From contig CAUEEP010000725.1 of the NCBI GenBank assembly GCA_958450365.1, positions 1,450,501-1,514,500 on the forward strand: 64,000 bases of DNA, given 5' to 3'. Each line of letters begins with the position of its first letter. The stretch's first letter is position 1. The position numbers and the translations under genes are program-made. Of the stretch, positions 9,522-19,836 are shown in pieces. The notes under the pieces were generated by a model, which searched no databases, was not told the origin of the DNA, and saw nothing but the letters and a program-made list of their open reading frames with translations. Source of the stretch: Mesorhabditis belari. Lineage: Eukaryota; Nematoda; Chromadorea; Rhabditida; Rhabditidae.

Positions 9522-12500
9522 CTATTCGTGTGAATAAATGCATTTTTTAACCTCTAGCTGTGCCAATTGATCTCGAGTCTCCATTGCATCCGATCTTTCC
9601 AAGGCAAGAAATTTTGTTGCACTGAATTTAGGTAATAAAGTCTAAAAAATGGTCACTCACTTCTCAAAAATCACTTTCAATTCTTCGATGCAATTGATTG
9701 GTTCCAAATCGAATTGTTTATTTGCTTGGATGAATGAGTAAAAAAGACTTTCATTAAACATTTTTCCATTGTAACCATCGACTTTCTCGTAATTCGAATA
9801 GACTTGTCTAAAAGATTGTATACACCAATCAATTCACTACATTCAAATGAATTACTGGGTTGGTGAAATGAAAACTGCGGGACTTTGAACTAAAACTTCT
9901 TCAACATAAAACGATCAATTGATTCCAAATAATTTCCATTATTATTGACGACTTCTGCCCATTTTACATGCAATCTGCGGATTCCTCTTTCGTAGTAGGA
10001 TTTTGGTTTTGAATCGAAAAACTTTTCGAGCCAATTTTTAACTGCTTCTTCCGAATCGAAGTGTTCTCCCGCAAGCTCATTACTCATGGTCCGGAATAAA
10101 TAGTAATCAGAAGGGGGATATGCCAAAAGTTCTCAACCAAGGCTATTTATTTCAGAGCGAGTCAGTTTTGTAACATGAAGGATGAGAACGATCTTTGACT
10201 AGAAGGAGAAAAAGCGGTATTTTGATGAACTGGCTAAAGAAATGCCATCACCATACAGTAATCAAGAAAATCTAGCTCCAAGCTTAGCCATTCGTAAAGC
10301 TTTTCAAGAAATTCTGGATTTCAAAATCATTGGTTTACAAGGTTTAGCAATGGGTGACTTTTTCAAGTCAAAGATCGGAGAACGATCTTTGACTTCTTCT
10401 TCTTTAGGAATTCATTCACCTTTTCCAACTGTTCACTGTATTTGATTGCATTAAGGGTTGTCTTGCTATCCAGCAACTCCCAGTACACCACTCCCTCCAT
10501 ATCCCAAAGTGCTTAAACTGTGACATATGACAATAGACAATACGATTTTGGTTTGTGTGTGAGACAAGTGTGAGACTCAAAAATGGAGGACTGGAGATGT
10601 CAGCCGTCAGCCCAGTTTCAGCACTTTCTTCAAAAGGAACCCATTTTGGTGTCAATAGAAAAGTTGTAGAGAATCAAAAATTAGGCTTATAGCCAAATTT
10701 TCAAAAAGATACACTTAGTAATTTCGCTTAAAATGCAAGTTTTGTGAAAATTTGGCATTTCTTGAAAACCCGTTTTTGAATGGTTCTGAAAATTAGGATA
10801 TAAGCTTGATTTTTGATTCTCTACAACTTTTCCATTGACACCAAAATGGGTTTCTTTTGAAGAAAGTGCTCAAACTGTCACATATGACTATGATAATAGC
10901 CCGCTGTTTTCGATTCACCAACCCAATGGATTTAGGAAAATAACTGTGATTGTCAAGTAATCCTCACCGTCTCTCTATTAGCTCCCACAAAACAAGTCCC
11001 AGGCTGTAAACATCATTTCGGTGATAGCATCTCTTAAAAGAAAACGGATTTTTCAGGATGTCTGACTGCACAAAACCAAAAAAAAAACAATTATTCTAGA
11101 AGCCTAGAATAGCTAAATTCTAGAATTATGGGATTTTTAGCAATTGCAAAACTTTAGACCCATCAAAATTATCAAAATTCTCACTTTTCGTAGCTCCTTC
11201 TCTTCTTCCGTCGGATTTTCCCCTAATTCAGGGATTCCTATTTGATCAGGAACCGAGTATCGAATTGTCCCTCTGAAAGCCTCAATCGATGTTCCATCAC
11301 AAGCACGGACACTTCCAAAGTCCCCAAGTTTAACCGTCCAATCTTTTGTGATAAAAACGCTGAACAATATGATTTGAAAGCTTGGATTTGTACAAAAGCT
11401 ATGCCAAAACTCTTTCTGAACACAAAAAAAAACAAACTTTCCCGGTTTCACATCCTTGTGCACGAAGCCGAGCCTCTCAAACAGATTCCCAAGAGCATCA
11501 AAAAGCCCTCGACTCCACGCAATCACCGTTCTTATCGTGTACAAAATGTTTGGGTTCTTTATGACTGAAAATTGGTTTCAAAAAGATTTCCCCACAAAAA
11601 AATACAATTATCCAAACTGCCTCTATCACAAAATTCAGTGATAATCGCAAATCGTCTCAATGGATCGCTCAAATTCTCAACCGATTTAATGTAATTGATC
11701 ATATGCGGATGACTAAGCCGGTCCAACGCTTCATATTCGTTTTTGAATTCTTCGACCTGTTGTTCGTTTACGTTGATCAGGTACTTGATCACTGCTGGTC
11801 TAAAAGTGAGTTTAGAACTTGAAGATGATGATCTTCACATGGCTATAGGACATTTGATACAGGTCCGTCCCTTTGCCATTGGCATAACTTTAAGCTTAAA
11901 TTTCTTAGTGTTGGGCTGTCCAATTTCAATATTCTTGATATCATTGGATGCGTCAAGTCTTTCTCTGTCGATTGGTGCAAAAACTATCTAAATTGCACAG
12001 CCCAACACCAAGAGATTTGAGCTCAAAGTTGGATTGCCAATGGCAAGGGGGGCGGATATCTGATAAGCCCCGCCTCCTTGCCATTGGCAATCTTTTGATC
12101 ATTTTGGCAGCCCGACATCAGAGAAAGACTTGGCGGATCTAATGATACCAAGAGTATTGAAATTAGACATCCCGACATCAAGATTTTTGAGCTCAAAGTT
12201 GGCTGCCAATGGCAAAGGGGTCGGGGCCCGTCAAATGTCCAACAATCTTTTCACATTGGTTCGAATTAAGAGGAAATCAAAGTTGTAGAGTCACAAGTTA
12301 CAAATAACTTTTGGAATTATGTGTCCCCAAGAAATTGGAACCTAGAATAGCTGCTTGTCCTCAACTTTTCCCCTAATTGCCTAACTGTATTAGTAAAAAA
12401 ATAGCTTGTGACTCATTGTGGATAAAGTTACAGTACCTAGAATTCTTGTTAGTCAATAGAATTAGAAAACAATTCAATAAGTGATAGAATTTTGCACAAA

Positions 12501-12757
12501 ACGTTCATTAGCATGATTTTCCCATTCATTCAGTCATTCTTAAAAACTTGCTTTGGGTATTAACTCAAATTGAATTTTTCCTTCATAATTACCCAAACTT
12601 TTCAAATTAAATCATAATAGTCACAAGTAAAAAAGCTCACAAGAATCGTAACGACAATCTTATGAAAAAAAACAAACGGTTGATATCCAATCAATTTGTA
12701 GACAGCCCCATTTCCTCCTTGACCGATTGGATGAGTCTCGACGACAAGCGTATCCAT
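9522..12757 (-). CDS. protein kinase, seven exons, 306 aa
   Basis: Exons: 12757-12678, 11799-11606, 11564-11438, 11359-11185, 11065-10968, 9807-9661, 9621-9522; total 921 bases, in frame throughout, stop TAG. Kinase motifs appear in order: glycine loop IGQGGNGAVY (about residue 11), catalytic lysine in AVIKYL (about 31), catalytic loop VHKDVKPGN (about 120; Lys replaces the usual Arg of HRD), DFG in LGDFGSV, a weak APE region (SVPDQIG), and DVYSLGLVLWEL of subdomain IX. Two of these motifs are created only by splicing, which supports the model. The C-terminal lobe is short, the usual DP..RP motif is not evident, and the protein is little more than a kinase domain. The subfamily is not identified. 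Introns 1 and 5 carry transposable elements. The start ATG begins MDTLVVE; no transmembrane segment is seen. Confidence 0.85.
9855..10926 (-). mobile_element. mariner-like element inside kinase intron 5
   Basis: Ends CTGGGTTGGTGAAATGAAAA and ...CACCAACCCAA match the 4431-5689 element. Minus-strand frame 10126-9890 is the C-terminal part of a mariner transposase (YLFRTMSNELAGEHFDSEE..., ending near LKKF). The central part at about 10141-10540 is foreign and includes a fragment of the 6517-8386 gene. Confidence 0.8.
10203..10368 (+). pseudogene. captured fragment of the 6517-8386 gene
   Basis: About 160 bases match the gene's exon at roughly 7638-7792 with only a handful of differences; the translation keeps MPSPYSNQENLAPSLAIRKA. 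A 17-base direct repeat GAGAACGATCTTTGACT flanks it (about 10187 and 10381), and GTCAAAGATCG/CGATCTTTGAC forms a small hairpin beside the right copy. Confidence 0.8.
11847..12240. mobile_element. MITE-like inverted-repeat element in kinase intron 1
   Basis: It starts GGACATTTGATACAGG and ends GGGCCCGTCAAATGTCC, with subterminal inverted repeats around TTTGCCATTGGCA, AGCTCAAAGTTGG and GCCCAACACCAAGA. The centre is a second inverted repeat rich in CCTTGCCATTGGCAA. It has no coding capacity. Confidence 0.75.
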
Positions 12758-13142
12758 TAGATGATAAAGATAGAAATAAAACCGTTACAATTAGTTAAGA
12801 TTGAAAAATCAAGCTAAAAAGTGAAGATTCACAGATTCCAAACTAGCTAGAAGCTGCCTCATGCAAACAAGATAAGAAATTGATTTATTTTCATGAGTCA
12901 TAATGGAAGACACTTATTTCCTGTTTCAGAAATTGAGAATTTTCAACAAAAATGCTTTCTTTTCTGCTTACAATATCAATATTTTTACCATTTACCATTC
13001 AAAGTTGCATTAATGAATCATTTTGGAGCGACGAGCTTGGCACATGTGTTTTGCCAGTGGAAATTGGTGAGTGTAAAGTTGATCTGATTCAGTTAAAGCT
13101 TTTGTAATTGAACTAAATTACTAATTCAATTAAAAGCCCCAA

Positions 13143-13235
13143 AAATTTGGATGTTCTACACTTATCGAGCGAAAAAATTCAGCCACATCCTCGATTTCTG
13201 CCGAGTTGAATTGCCAATCGCTGGGTGGACATTTG
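13143..13235 (-). CDS. possible orphan exon
   Basis: A short minus-strand frame giving NKCPPSDWQFNSAEIEDV, ending at a possible donor (GTGTAG) near 13158, has coding-like composition. An in-frame stop lies just upstream and no partner exon was found. It could be a leftover exon or chance. Nothing else is seen between 12758 and 13330. Confidence 0.2.
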
Positions 13236-13330
13236 TTCTCGATTCACAACGCTTTTGAGAATGCTGCCGTTGCCGATCTGCACACAAAAAGTATCTATAC
13301 CAGCAAAAAAAGTTTTTGGAGCAAAAAGGA

Positions 13331-13660
13331 AAAAATTTGCCGCTGAGGGGAGTCGAACTCGCGACCCTTCTCTTCCATTCGTTTGAGAGGCGTGCGCATC
13401 AGCCCCTCGGCCATGCTCTGGCGCAGTGCGAGCGCACTTTTCTCTAGCCCACACGACTCAGGTTCGACCCCCGCCCGCCCAGCCACTTTTGGTTTTTTGA
13501 AAATTTAAAAACATGTTCCACAACTACATAAAATTCTAAGCAAAACTAACTATAAGTCATTCGAAACGGCCCACTGGGCACAGAGAAGTAGTGCGCAAAA
13601 ACAGACAGACAGACAGACATAGCTCTTTTATATATCTACTATATAAAGCAGAAGAGTGGT
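13331..13660 (-). mobile_element. SINE-like element with head-to-head tRNA-like modules
   Basis: Read on the minus strand it has CTACTATATA...AGAGCTATG, a GTCTG repeat, a body (GACTTATAGTTAG, ATGTAGTTGTGGAAC), then two tRNA-like modules with adjacent 5' ends. One module is on plus (about 13421-13485, B-box GGTTCGACCCC); the other is on minus (about 13421-13339, A-box ATGGCCGAGGGGC, B-box GAGTTCGACTCC). The same order is found at 63432-63745. The minus module resembles tRNA-Ser (CGAATG after the anticodon region) but does not fold cleanly. Confidence 0.7.
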
Positions 13661-13771
13661 CTGTCCGTCTGTCGGTCTGTGCGCAGCCATTGACAAAAAG
13701 GGGTGGGGCTTAGATTGCGCGGAAAACGCAAACGTTAGTGATATAAACAGCGTAGATATAAACAGCCGTGC

Positions 13772-13803
<32 letters not shown>

Positions 13804-14095
13804 CTGTCCGTCTGTCTCTCTGTCTGTCTCTCTGTTTGTCTGTCTGTCTGTATATCTGTCTTTATATCTGTCTGTATATCTGTCTGTCTGTCTGTCTATA
13901 AAAGCATTTTCTCGGCCGTGTTTTGACCAATAAAGCTAAAACTTCTTTAAAAAACCTTGTAGTTGTGGGATTTAAAATCAAAAATGAAAAAGATCAAAAT
14001 TGAGTGGCAAAACGGGGAGTCGAACCGGCGAAACGACCAGGTCGTGGGCCTTAGACAATGCGCCAGCCGACTGCGCCACAGCGACATGCCTCAGC
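13640..14095 (+). mobile_element. second SINE-like copy with long TCTG microsatellite
   Basis: It starts at the shared TCTACTATATAAAG motif, so it abuts the preceding copy tail to tail. It has a (CTGT)n tract mainly at 13769-13895, the body word TTGTAGTTGTGGG near 13955, and one tRNA-like module on the minus strand (14083-14021, B-box CGGTTCGACTCC). The second module is missing, and the lectin gene fragment begins just after. Confidence 0.65.
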
Positions 14096-14141
14096 CTCAA
14101 AATATCCAGCGAGAAAAACCCGCTTAACGACGGTTTTTCGG

Positions 14142-14495
14142 CGGGTTACAAAATAAACGAATCCACATATAAACTCCTAGAATTGACGGGTCAATTGGGA
14201 TGGATTGGTGGCTGGTTTAATTCCAGCGTGCCGACATGGCTTTGGTATGATGAGACACCGTTCAACTATCAACATTGGGTTGCATCAAGTGAGTGAAAGC
14301 AATTGTCAATAGAAGTTCTTTGCTTAAAGGCTTTCCACTAAAAACAACAACAATTTCTACTTTTCAGCAGAGAAAGGCGGTTGCTTATATATGGATCCTC
14401 GGAATAATCACGATTGGAGACAAATCGATTGCTCTGGAACATTTCAATATCTCTGTGATTTGCCTCCAACCACGCTAACCACGCCAAGCACATAA
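14142..14495 (+). pseudogene. C-type lectin, 3' part only (two exons)
   Basis: Exon to 14288 (donor GTGAGTG) encodes GWIGGWFNSS and WLWYDETPFNYQHW; exon 14368-14495 encodes GGCLYMDP and WRQIDCSGTFQYLCDLPP, then stop TAA at 14493 and AATAAA at 14501. These are the WIG, W.W.D and C...C signatures of the C-terminal half of a C-type lectin domain. The first half, with its Cys pair, and any signal peptide are absent. The open frame runs back into the SINE tRNA-like module, so the gene appears truncated at about 14100. Both splice junctions keep frame. It may be a relic or may use an unseen 5' exon. Confidence 0.65.
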
Positions 14496-14764
14496 ATTTA
14501 AATAAAAGCTGTAGTTTATCATCTAAAGGTCAAAGACAATCAACTTTTATTATTATTATTTACAATCGATTGATAAAAGAGCTAGTTTTTCATTGAGTGA
14601 ACCACAAAATCGCGCCAATTATTAGTCCAGGGAGTGCGAAGAAAGTGTGAGAGGAAGAGGAGGAAAATCTCATCTCTATAAATATATTGATTTCATTTTT
14701 CAATCTATTATCACCTAAAATTGTTATTGTTTTTAAAATTCGCATAATTTAATCATCCATACTT

Positions 14765-14925
14765 GGGTTCGCATCTTTGTGCGCATCTTTGTGCGCATCT
14801 TGGTGCGCATCTTTGTGTGCATCTTTGTGTGCATCTTTGTGTGCATCTTTGTGTGCATCTTTGTGCGCATCTTTGTGCGCATCTTTGTGCGCATCTTTGT
14901 GCGCATCTTGGTGTGCATCATCGGT
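14765..14925. repeat. 12-base minisatellite
   Basis: About 13 copies of GCATCTTTGTGC with G/T changes. The repeat is open on both strands, which explains overlapping frames there. Confidence 0.9.
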
Positions 14926-15351
14926 GGCTCTCGATTTCTAAAGTGAATAAAAAAGTGATTCTCTAGATTTATCCTGTAAAATACAGGATTTACGGTAATT
15001 TATATTACCCTAAAGTCTCGAGTATATGTTGATCCGAGTATAAGTTCTGCCTTAATTTACATTCGCTTTAATTGCTTTGAATTTCTTTTTGTTGGGTTTT
15101 TATACATTTTTATTGTTATATAAACTTTTATTATTGTTCTTGGAGCGCGGGATACTACAGCCTGTCACCAGCAATGGTGACAGCCTATCACCGTTGCTAT
15201 TTGTTGTGTGCATGGATACATCCAGACGATCGTGTTGAAGAAGACGCTGGAAAGCATCTCTTTCGACCGTCGACGTGGACTTTGACCGGATGAAGAGGCC
15301 AGGGAGGGATCCATAAGACTGAGCACCGGAGAGGAGCAGGGCGAACGCGCC

Positions 15352-15485
15352 GAGCCACGCCCGGCATAGTCGAGCCACGCCCGGCATAGTCGAGCCACGC
15401 CCGGCATAGTCGAGCCACGCCCGGCATAGTCGAGCCACGCCCGGCATAGTCGAGCCACGCCCGGCATAGTCGAGCCACGCCCGGA
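15352..15485. repeat. 20-base GC-rich minisatellite
   Basis: Nearly seven identical copies of CGAGCCACGCCCGGCATAGT in an otherwise AT-rich region. Near-identity of units suggests recent expansion. Confidence 0.9.
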
Positions 15486-15552
15486 GCAACAAATAACAGC
15501 ATAAAATTGCTATAACCCTCAATAAATTTACTTCTATTATTGTTCTTAAAAA

Positions 15553-15620
15553 ACAAAAAAGTTATGCTGCAGCGGGCATCGAACCCTCGACACACCGCAC
15601 CGGAGACAGCCGTCAATTTG
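15553..15620 (-). repeat. tRNA-like sequence
   Basis: On the minus strand, GAGGGTTCGATGCCCGC is a good B-box with a T-stem; the A-box side is poor. It is another tRNA-derived relic. I see no gene at 14496-16065 apart from repeats. Confidence 0.4.
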
Positions 15621-16065
15621 CATGCGAAAACCAAACAGAAGTTATACTCGCGACTTTCGGGTGATAAAAATCAAATCAAATATCAAAAAAAGCTTATCAA
15701 AATTGAGATAATTTACTGGAAAGAGACTCAAATAGTCGACAATCCAAGCAATATCATATCGATCGATTTTCATTCGAATTGGCTTTTCTGAAAAATCGTT
15801 TTTGATTCTAAGAAGTTAACTGTAAATAGTTAAAAGCCATTTTATTGTATTCTTTAAATGCTTTGCTATTCTAATAGCTACCAGATTCTATTCTCTGACC
15901 TAACTACAGTACCCGTTATTTACTAGAGTTTAAACCGTCTTTTCACCTTTATTCAATGACTTTTCATCAGATTTCGATAAACTTGTTTTTCTGTATTGCT
16001 TTGACTATGAGTTTCTATGTTAATCAAAATGTTTTCATTGATTTTGTAATGAAACTGCACTCACG

Positions 16066-17231
16066 TGAGAATGGGAGGAAAATCTTGATCGTAGGAAATG
16101 TTCGAATGTGATATCTCGCGTAGATTCCCTCCAAATCATCAACGGCACCCAGCTGAAAATGATTGTAAGCTTGGATCAGAACAAGATCTTGGATAAGATA
16201 AGCTTGGATAAGAACAAGATCTTGGATAAGAATAAGATCTTCTCGGAAATAAGATCTTGTGCCTTGGCGTTTTCAGGGTCGTAGAACCTATTGGTGGGGT
16301 TTATTTCAACCCTTTGTCTTAAGAAAAGTCCGAATTGGCTTTGGGTTTTCCAGATGATAGCTTTTCACAATGAAAAGATCCGTATTTTGTTAAAAGATCC
16401 CGATTTCCGAGAAGATCTTATTCTTATCCAAGATCTCGTTCTTATCCAAGATCTCGTTCTTATCCAAGATCTCATTCTTATCCAAGCTAGATCCAATCAA
16501 TCGTACATGATATTTTGTATATCGAACAATGAGAATTGTGGAAACAAGTAGGAAAGCGATAGCAAGAGTGGTGATAAATGAATCCATGACTATGAGAAAT
16601 TTGCGAAATCCAGGATCCTCTTTGAAAATGTTAGATATTTCTGATCAAAAAAGCTAAAACCAGCCTTGACATCCGTATTGTTCCCAAGACGTTCAATCAG
16701 TTCCGGCCAATTGTTTTCCGAATACCTAAACGATTGGCTTTATGTACAATATTATTTTTTAAAAATGAAGATAACTTGGTTGACTAATGTTTAAAAGAAA
16801 TAGATTAACAATTTTCTTACATTTGACTCCATCCGCACCACTCCGCATAGAAAACAATCACCCAGGGATGAGCCGAGTTCAAGACTTGCTGAAAGGTTTA
16901 GTTTATGTTTAATTTATGATATTTTATCACAGTTTATAAAACTAAAGAACAAAACCTATCAATCTTCTCAATGAACTAGTAAACCAAATGAAATCTAGAC
17001 TTTCAAATCCATTTTTCAACTCACCTCCTCCCAATTCTCAGCGGTGAGTCGCACGGTGGGCGACTGGGTGAAGAGTTTTGGCTCTTGTGTCTAAAATTTT
17101 GCCTTTTCAAACAATTCTATGTTTTGAATTTGATAATTCAAGTATTTTTGAGCGTTAGAAGGATTTTAGACTTGACTAACCTTTGCAAAAGCGATGACAA
17201 AAAGTGTGCTCGCGAGCAGCGTTGACCTCAT
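16066..17231 (-). CDS. secreted thioredoxin-fold (PDI-like) protein, C-terminus unresolved
   Basis: Exons: 17231-17181, 17090-17025, 16888-16821, 16725-about 16665, 16152-16066. Exon 1 encodes a signal peptide (MRSTLLASTLFVIAFAK). Next come VRLTAENWEE and WVIVFYAEWCGWSQ, the strand and active-site loop of a thioredoxin domain, then LGAVDDLEGIYARYHIRTFP with the cis-proline TFPT. The active site reads CGWS rather than CGHC, so it has only the first redox cysteine; dithiol oxidation would not be possible, though a monothiol or chaperone role is. A TTTCAG abuts the ATG, consistent with a trans-splice acceptor. The exon 4 donor is unclear: AAG|GC gives the expected VKLGAVD join, and GAT|GT also keeps frame. 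A final exon near 15890 is possible. Intron 4 contains a copied receptor exon (16258-16627). Confidence 0.75.
16258..16627 (-). pseudogene. copy of chemoreceptor TM5 exon plus intron, inside PDI-like gene
   Basis: It matches 22038-22388 of the chemoreceptor gene, covering the TM5 exon (FITTLAIAFLLVSTILIVRY) and the following intron. It carries extra copies of an 18-base unit (CTTATCCAAGATCTCGTT). An inverted run of the same unit lies at 16170-16250. The rest of the receptor is not present here. Confidence 0.85.
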
Positions 17232-17309
17232 CTGAAAGTTTACGGAAAAGTTCAGCTTCAAAGCTGAACATTTTGCAATTTATTAAAACATCTTCTTTCC
17301 GAAATCCTA

Positions 17310-17875
17310 ATGAGAAGAGAGGTTACAGAATGAGAGGTTACGGAGGTTACAGAATGAGAGGTTACAGAGGTTACAGAATGAGAGGCTACAGAGGTGACAG
17401 AATGAGAGATTACAGAGGTTACAGAATGAGAAGTTACAGAGGTTACAGAATGAGAGATTACAGAGGTTACAGAATGAGAAGTTACAGAGGTTACAGAATG
17501 AGAGATTACAGAGGTTACAGAATGAGAAGTTACAGAGGTTACAGAATGAGAGATTACAGAGGTTACAGAATGAGAAGCTACAGAGGTTACAGAGGTTACA
17601 GAATGAGAGGCTACAGAGGTTACAGAATGAGAGGTTATAGAGGTTACAGAATGAGAGGCTACAGAGGTGACAGAATGAGAGGTTACAGAGGTTACAGAAT
17701 GAGAGATTACAGAGGTTACAGAATGAGAAGCTACAGAGGTTACAGAGGTTACAGAATGAGAGGCTACAGAGGTTACAGAATGAGAGGTTACAGAGGTTAC
17801 AGAATGGGAGGTTAAAGAGGTTACAGAATGAGAGGTTACAGAGGTTACAGAGGTTACAGAGTGTTACTAGAGGTT
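17310..17875. repeat. large minisatellite upstream of the PDI-like gene
   Basis: Tandem and higher-order copies of a unit built from GGTTACAGA and ATGAGA. Read on plus it gives a long RGYRMR-repeat frame (17204-17815) and on minus a CNLCNLSF repeat. Both are open because the unit is a multiple of three; I treat neither as a gene. It lies in the promoter region of the 17231 gene. Confidence 0.85.
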
Positions 17876-18521
17876 GCAGAATGTTTAAAGTTGACATAAG
17901 AACAATGAAATTCGTCTCTAAATATCAGATCAGAGGTTTGACAAATCAATTTAACTTTCTAGAATCTAAAAATTCGCATAAGATTTGGAATTTGTCTTGG
18001 AAAAAGTGATCTTGATAAGTGATGGCTTTTTCAGCCGAGTCTTTGACAACATAACTTTATCTGATTAAAGATTTTTAATCTTCACGCCAAGGAAGATTTC
18101 CGAGATTTCCGAACCAAAACAAATCCCATGGAGAATGGGTAAACGGGATTAAAAGCTCAAAATCTTAAAATTTCCATGTTTTGGTTACACTTGAAAGTAT
18201 CGATGAACGATTTCATCAAAAACAATGGTCCATTGACAATGAACCAATGGTCAAAAACAATGGTCCAGTGAAATCATGTTAACCACCACTGCAAAATTGC
18301 TGAAAATGAGTAAATTTCAAATATTACTCTGGCAATTTGAAAGTTAGTACACTTAGAGTTAACAAAATAACAAAAAAAACAGTGAACGGAGTTTCTTTTG
18401 TTGCCTAAATCTAGTCTTATCAGTTCTCATTAGAAAACAAAACAACTCCACCCCTCTATAATTTTTCTTTTTTATTGATTCTTTATTTAAAAGCTATCCC
18501 AGATCTACCTGCATATGAGAA

Positions 18522-18800
18522 ATGTTTGATGAGTTCTATGAGCCCAAAAAAGGTTCACGTTTGTCGTTAGCCCGGAGAAATATTGAGACTATTTATGGAA
18601 ATGACTCACCATATTCAAATACAATTCAAAATTGGTTTGCTGAGTTTAAAAAAGGAGGGATTTCACTCGAAGACAAAGAGCATCCAGCGTCATTTAAAAA
18701 ATAAAGAAATTATTCAGAAAACTCATTGAAAACCCTCGGATTTCAATTCGTGAAATAGCAGATGCTGTTGGGTTCTTCTATAAACCATTTGCATAGGTTT
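18522..18800 (+). pseudogene. mariner transposase N-terminal fragment
   Basis: Frame 18522-18704 reads RNIETIYGNDSPYSNTIQNW and FAEFKKGGISLEDKEHP, as in mariner N-terminal DNA-binding regions. The following bases continue in another frame (NPRISIREIADAVG). The catalytic part is missing. Nothing else is seen at 17900-19320 apart from short simple repeats. Confidence 0.7.
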
Positions 18801-19322
18801 TAAACCGATTTATGGAAACCGCAGGCAATGGAAACCGGAAACGGCAATGGAAACTGGCAGGCAGGCAATGGATACCGCTCACCCATGAAAGAGATCCTCA
18901 ATCGCTTCTGCCCTACTTTCTAGATATGACAAGAAATCTTTTTTGCCCCTGCCTGCTTGCCTGCCAGAAGTCAGACTTGAATCTAGCTGGTCCGGCTTAC
19001 AGGCTCCAGAACATGGCTAGATCCTAAACTCCGAATCGGATTCGGATCTGGATCATGAAATGTTTCTATGCTAATTTCAACGACAGCGACAACTCCGGTC
19101 ACAACTACCACGACTACGTATGTTGCAGAGCTGCTATTTGATCCTAGAACTGTTTTAGCACTCGTTCAACTACCACAACCATCACAACCACAACTACGAG
19201 TACAACAACAACGACAACCATCTAATACTTTTCTTTTAATAATAAGTAAGTACTTACTAAATACTATTTCTCAAAGTGTTATAGTACATCTTGTAGAGCT
19301 GAATGAGAGCTTTCAGATGCTA

Positions 19323-19836
19323 TTAGGTTGTCCAATAAGTAATGCGTGTTACTTATTTCGAAACTATTGCGAAATCGCTTCGAGCAAATATATGCTCTTT
19401 TTAATCAGCAGCATCTTGTGTTTATTTTTATATATTATTTTATTCATTTGCCTTTGTTTTATAATAGATATGTTGTTTTGCAGATGAAAGACAAAAAGTT
19501 TGTTGTCCACGCATCAATGCTGTATGATTTCAAACGAGGTAAAACTGCAGCGGATTGCCATCGAACTATCTGTGCCGCATTTGGAGAGGATTCAATTTCA
19601 ATCAGTCAGTGCCAGCGCTGGTTTAAACGATTTGCGGACGGAAACGAGTCGTTAGAGGACGAGGAACGCGCTGGAAGGCTGGAATTTCTTCTCATCGAAA
19701 CCAGCTTCATTCTATTATGACGGACTTCACTCTTTGCTCGGATGATGGAGAAATGTTGTTGATTGTTGTGGAGAATATATCGATTAATACGATTGAAAAT
19801 CGTGTCAAAACACGCATTACTTATTGGACAACCTAA
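19323..19836 (+). mobile_element. deleted mariner with TA target duplication
   Basis: Ends TTAGGTTGTCCAATAAGTAATGCGTG and its complement are flanked by TA (19321-19322, 19837-19838). A frame starting MKDKKFVVHASMLYDFKRGK and including GEDSISISQCQRWFKRF matches the mariner/SETMAR-type N-terminus; it stops at about 19717 and the catalytic half is deleted. About 514 bases long. Confidence 0.85.

Noticed and set aside
11137..11544. 135-codon kinase frame read straight through
   Set aside because: It contains intron sequence between the HKD and DFG exons; splicing restores KPGN and the canonical spacing.
15100..15634. Overlapping repeat-rich frames over the 20-base tandem array
   Set aside because: Three frames are all open across the array, as expected from a stop-free repeat with a period not divisible by three.
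17204..17815. 203-codon RMRGY-repeat protein
   Set aside because: Explained by a minisatellite whose unit length is a multiple of three; the opposite strand is equally open.
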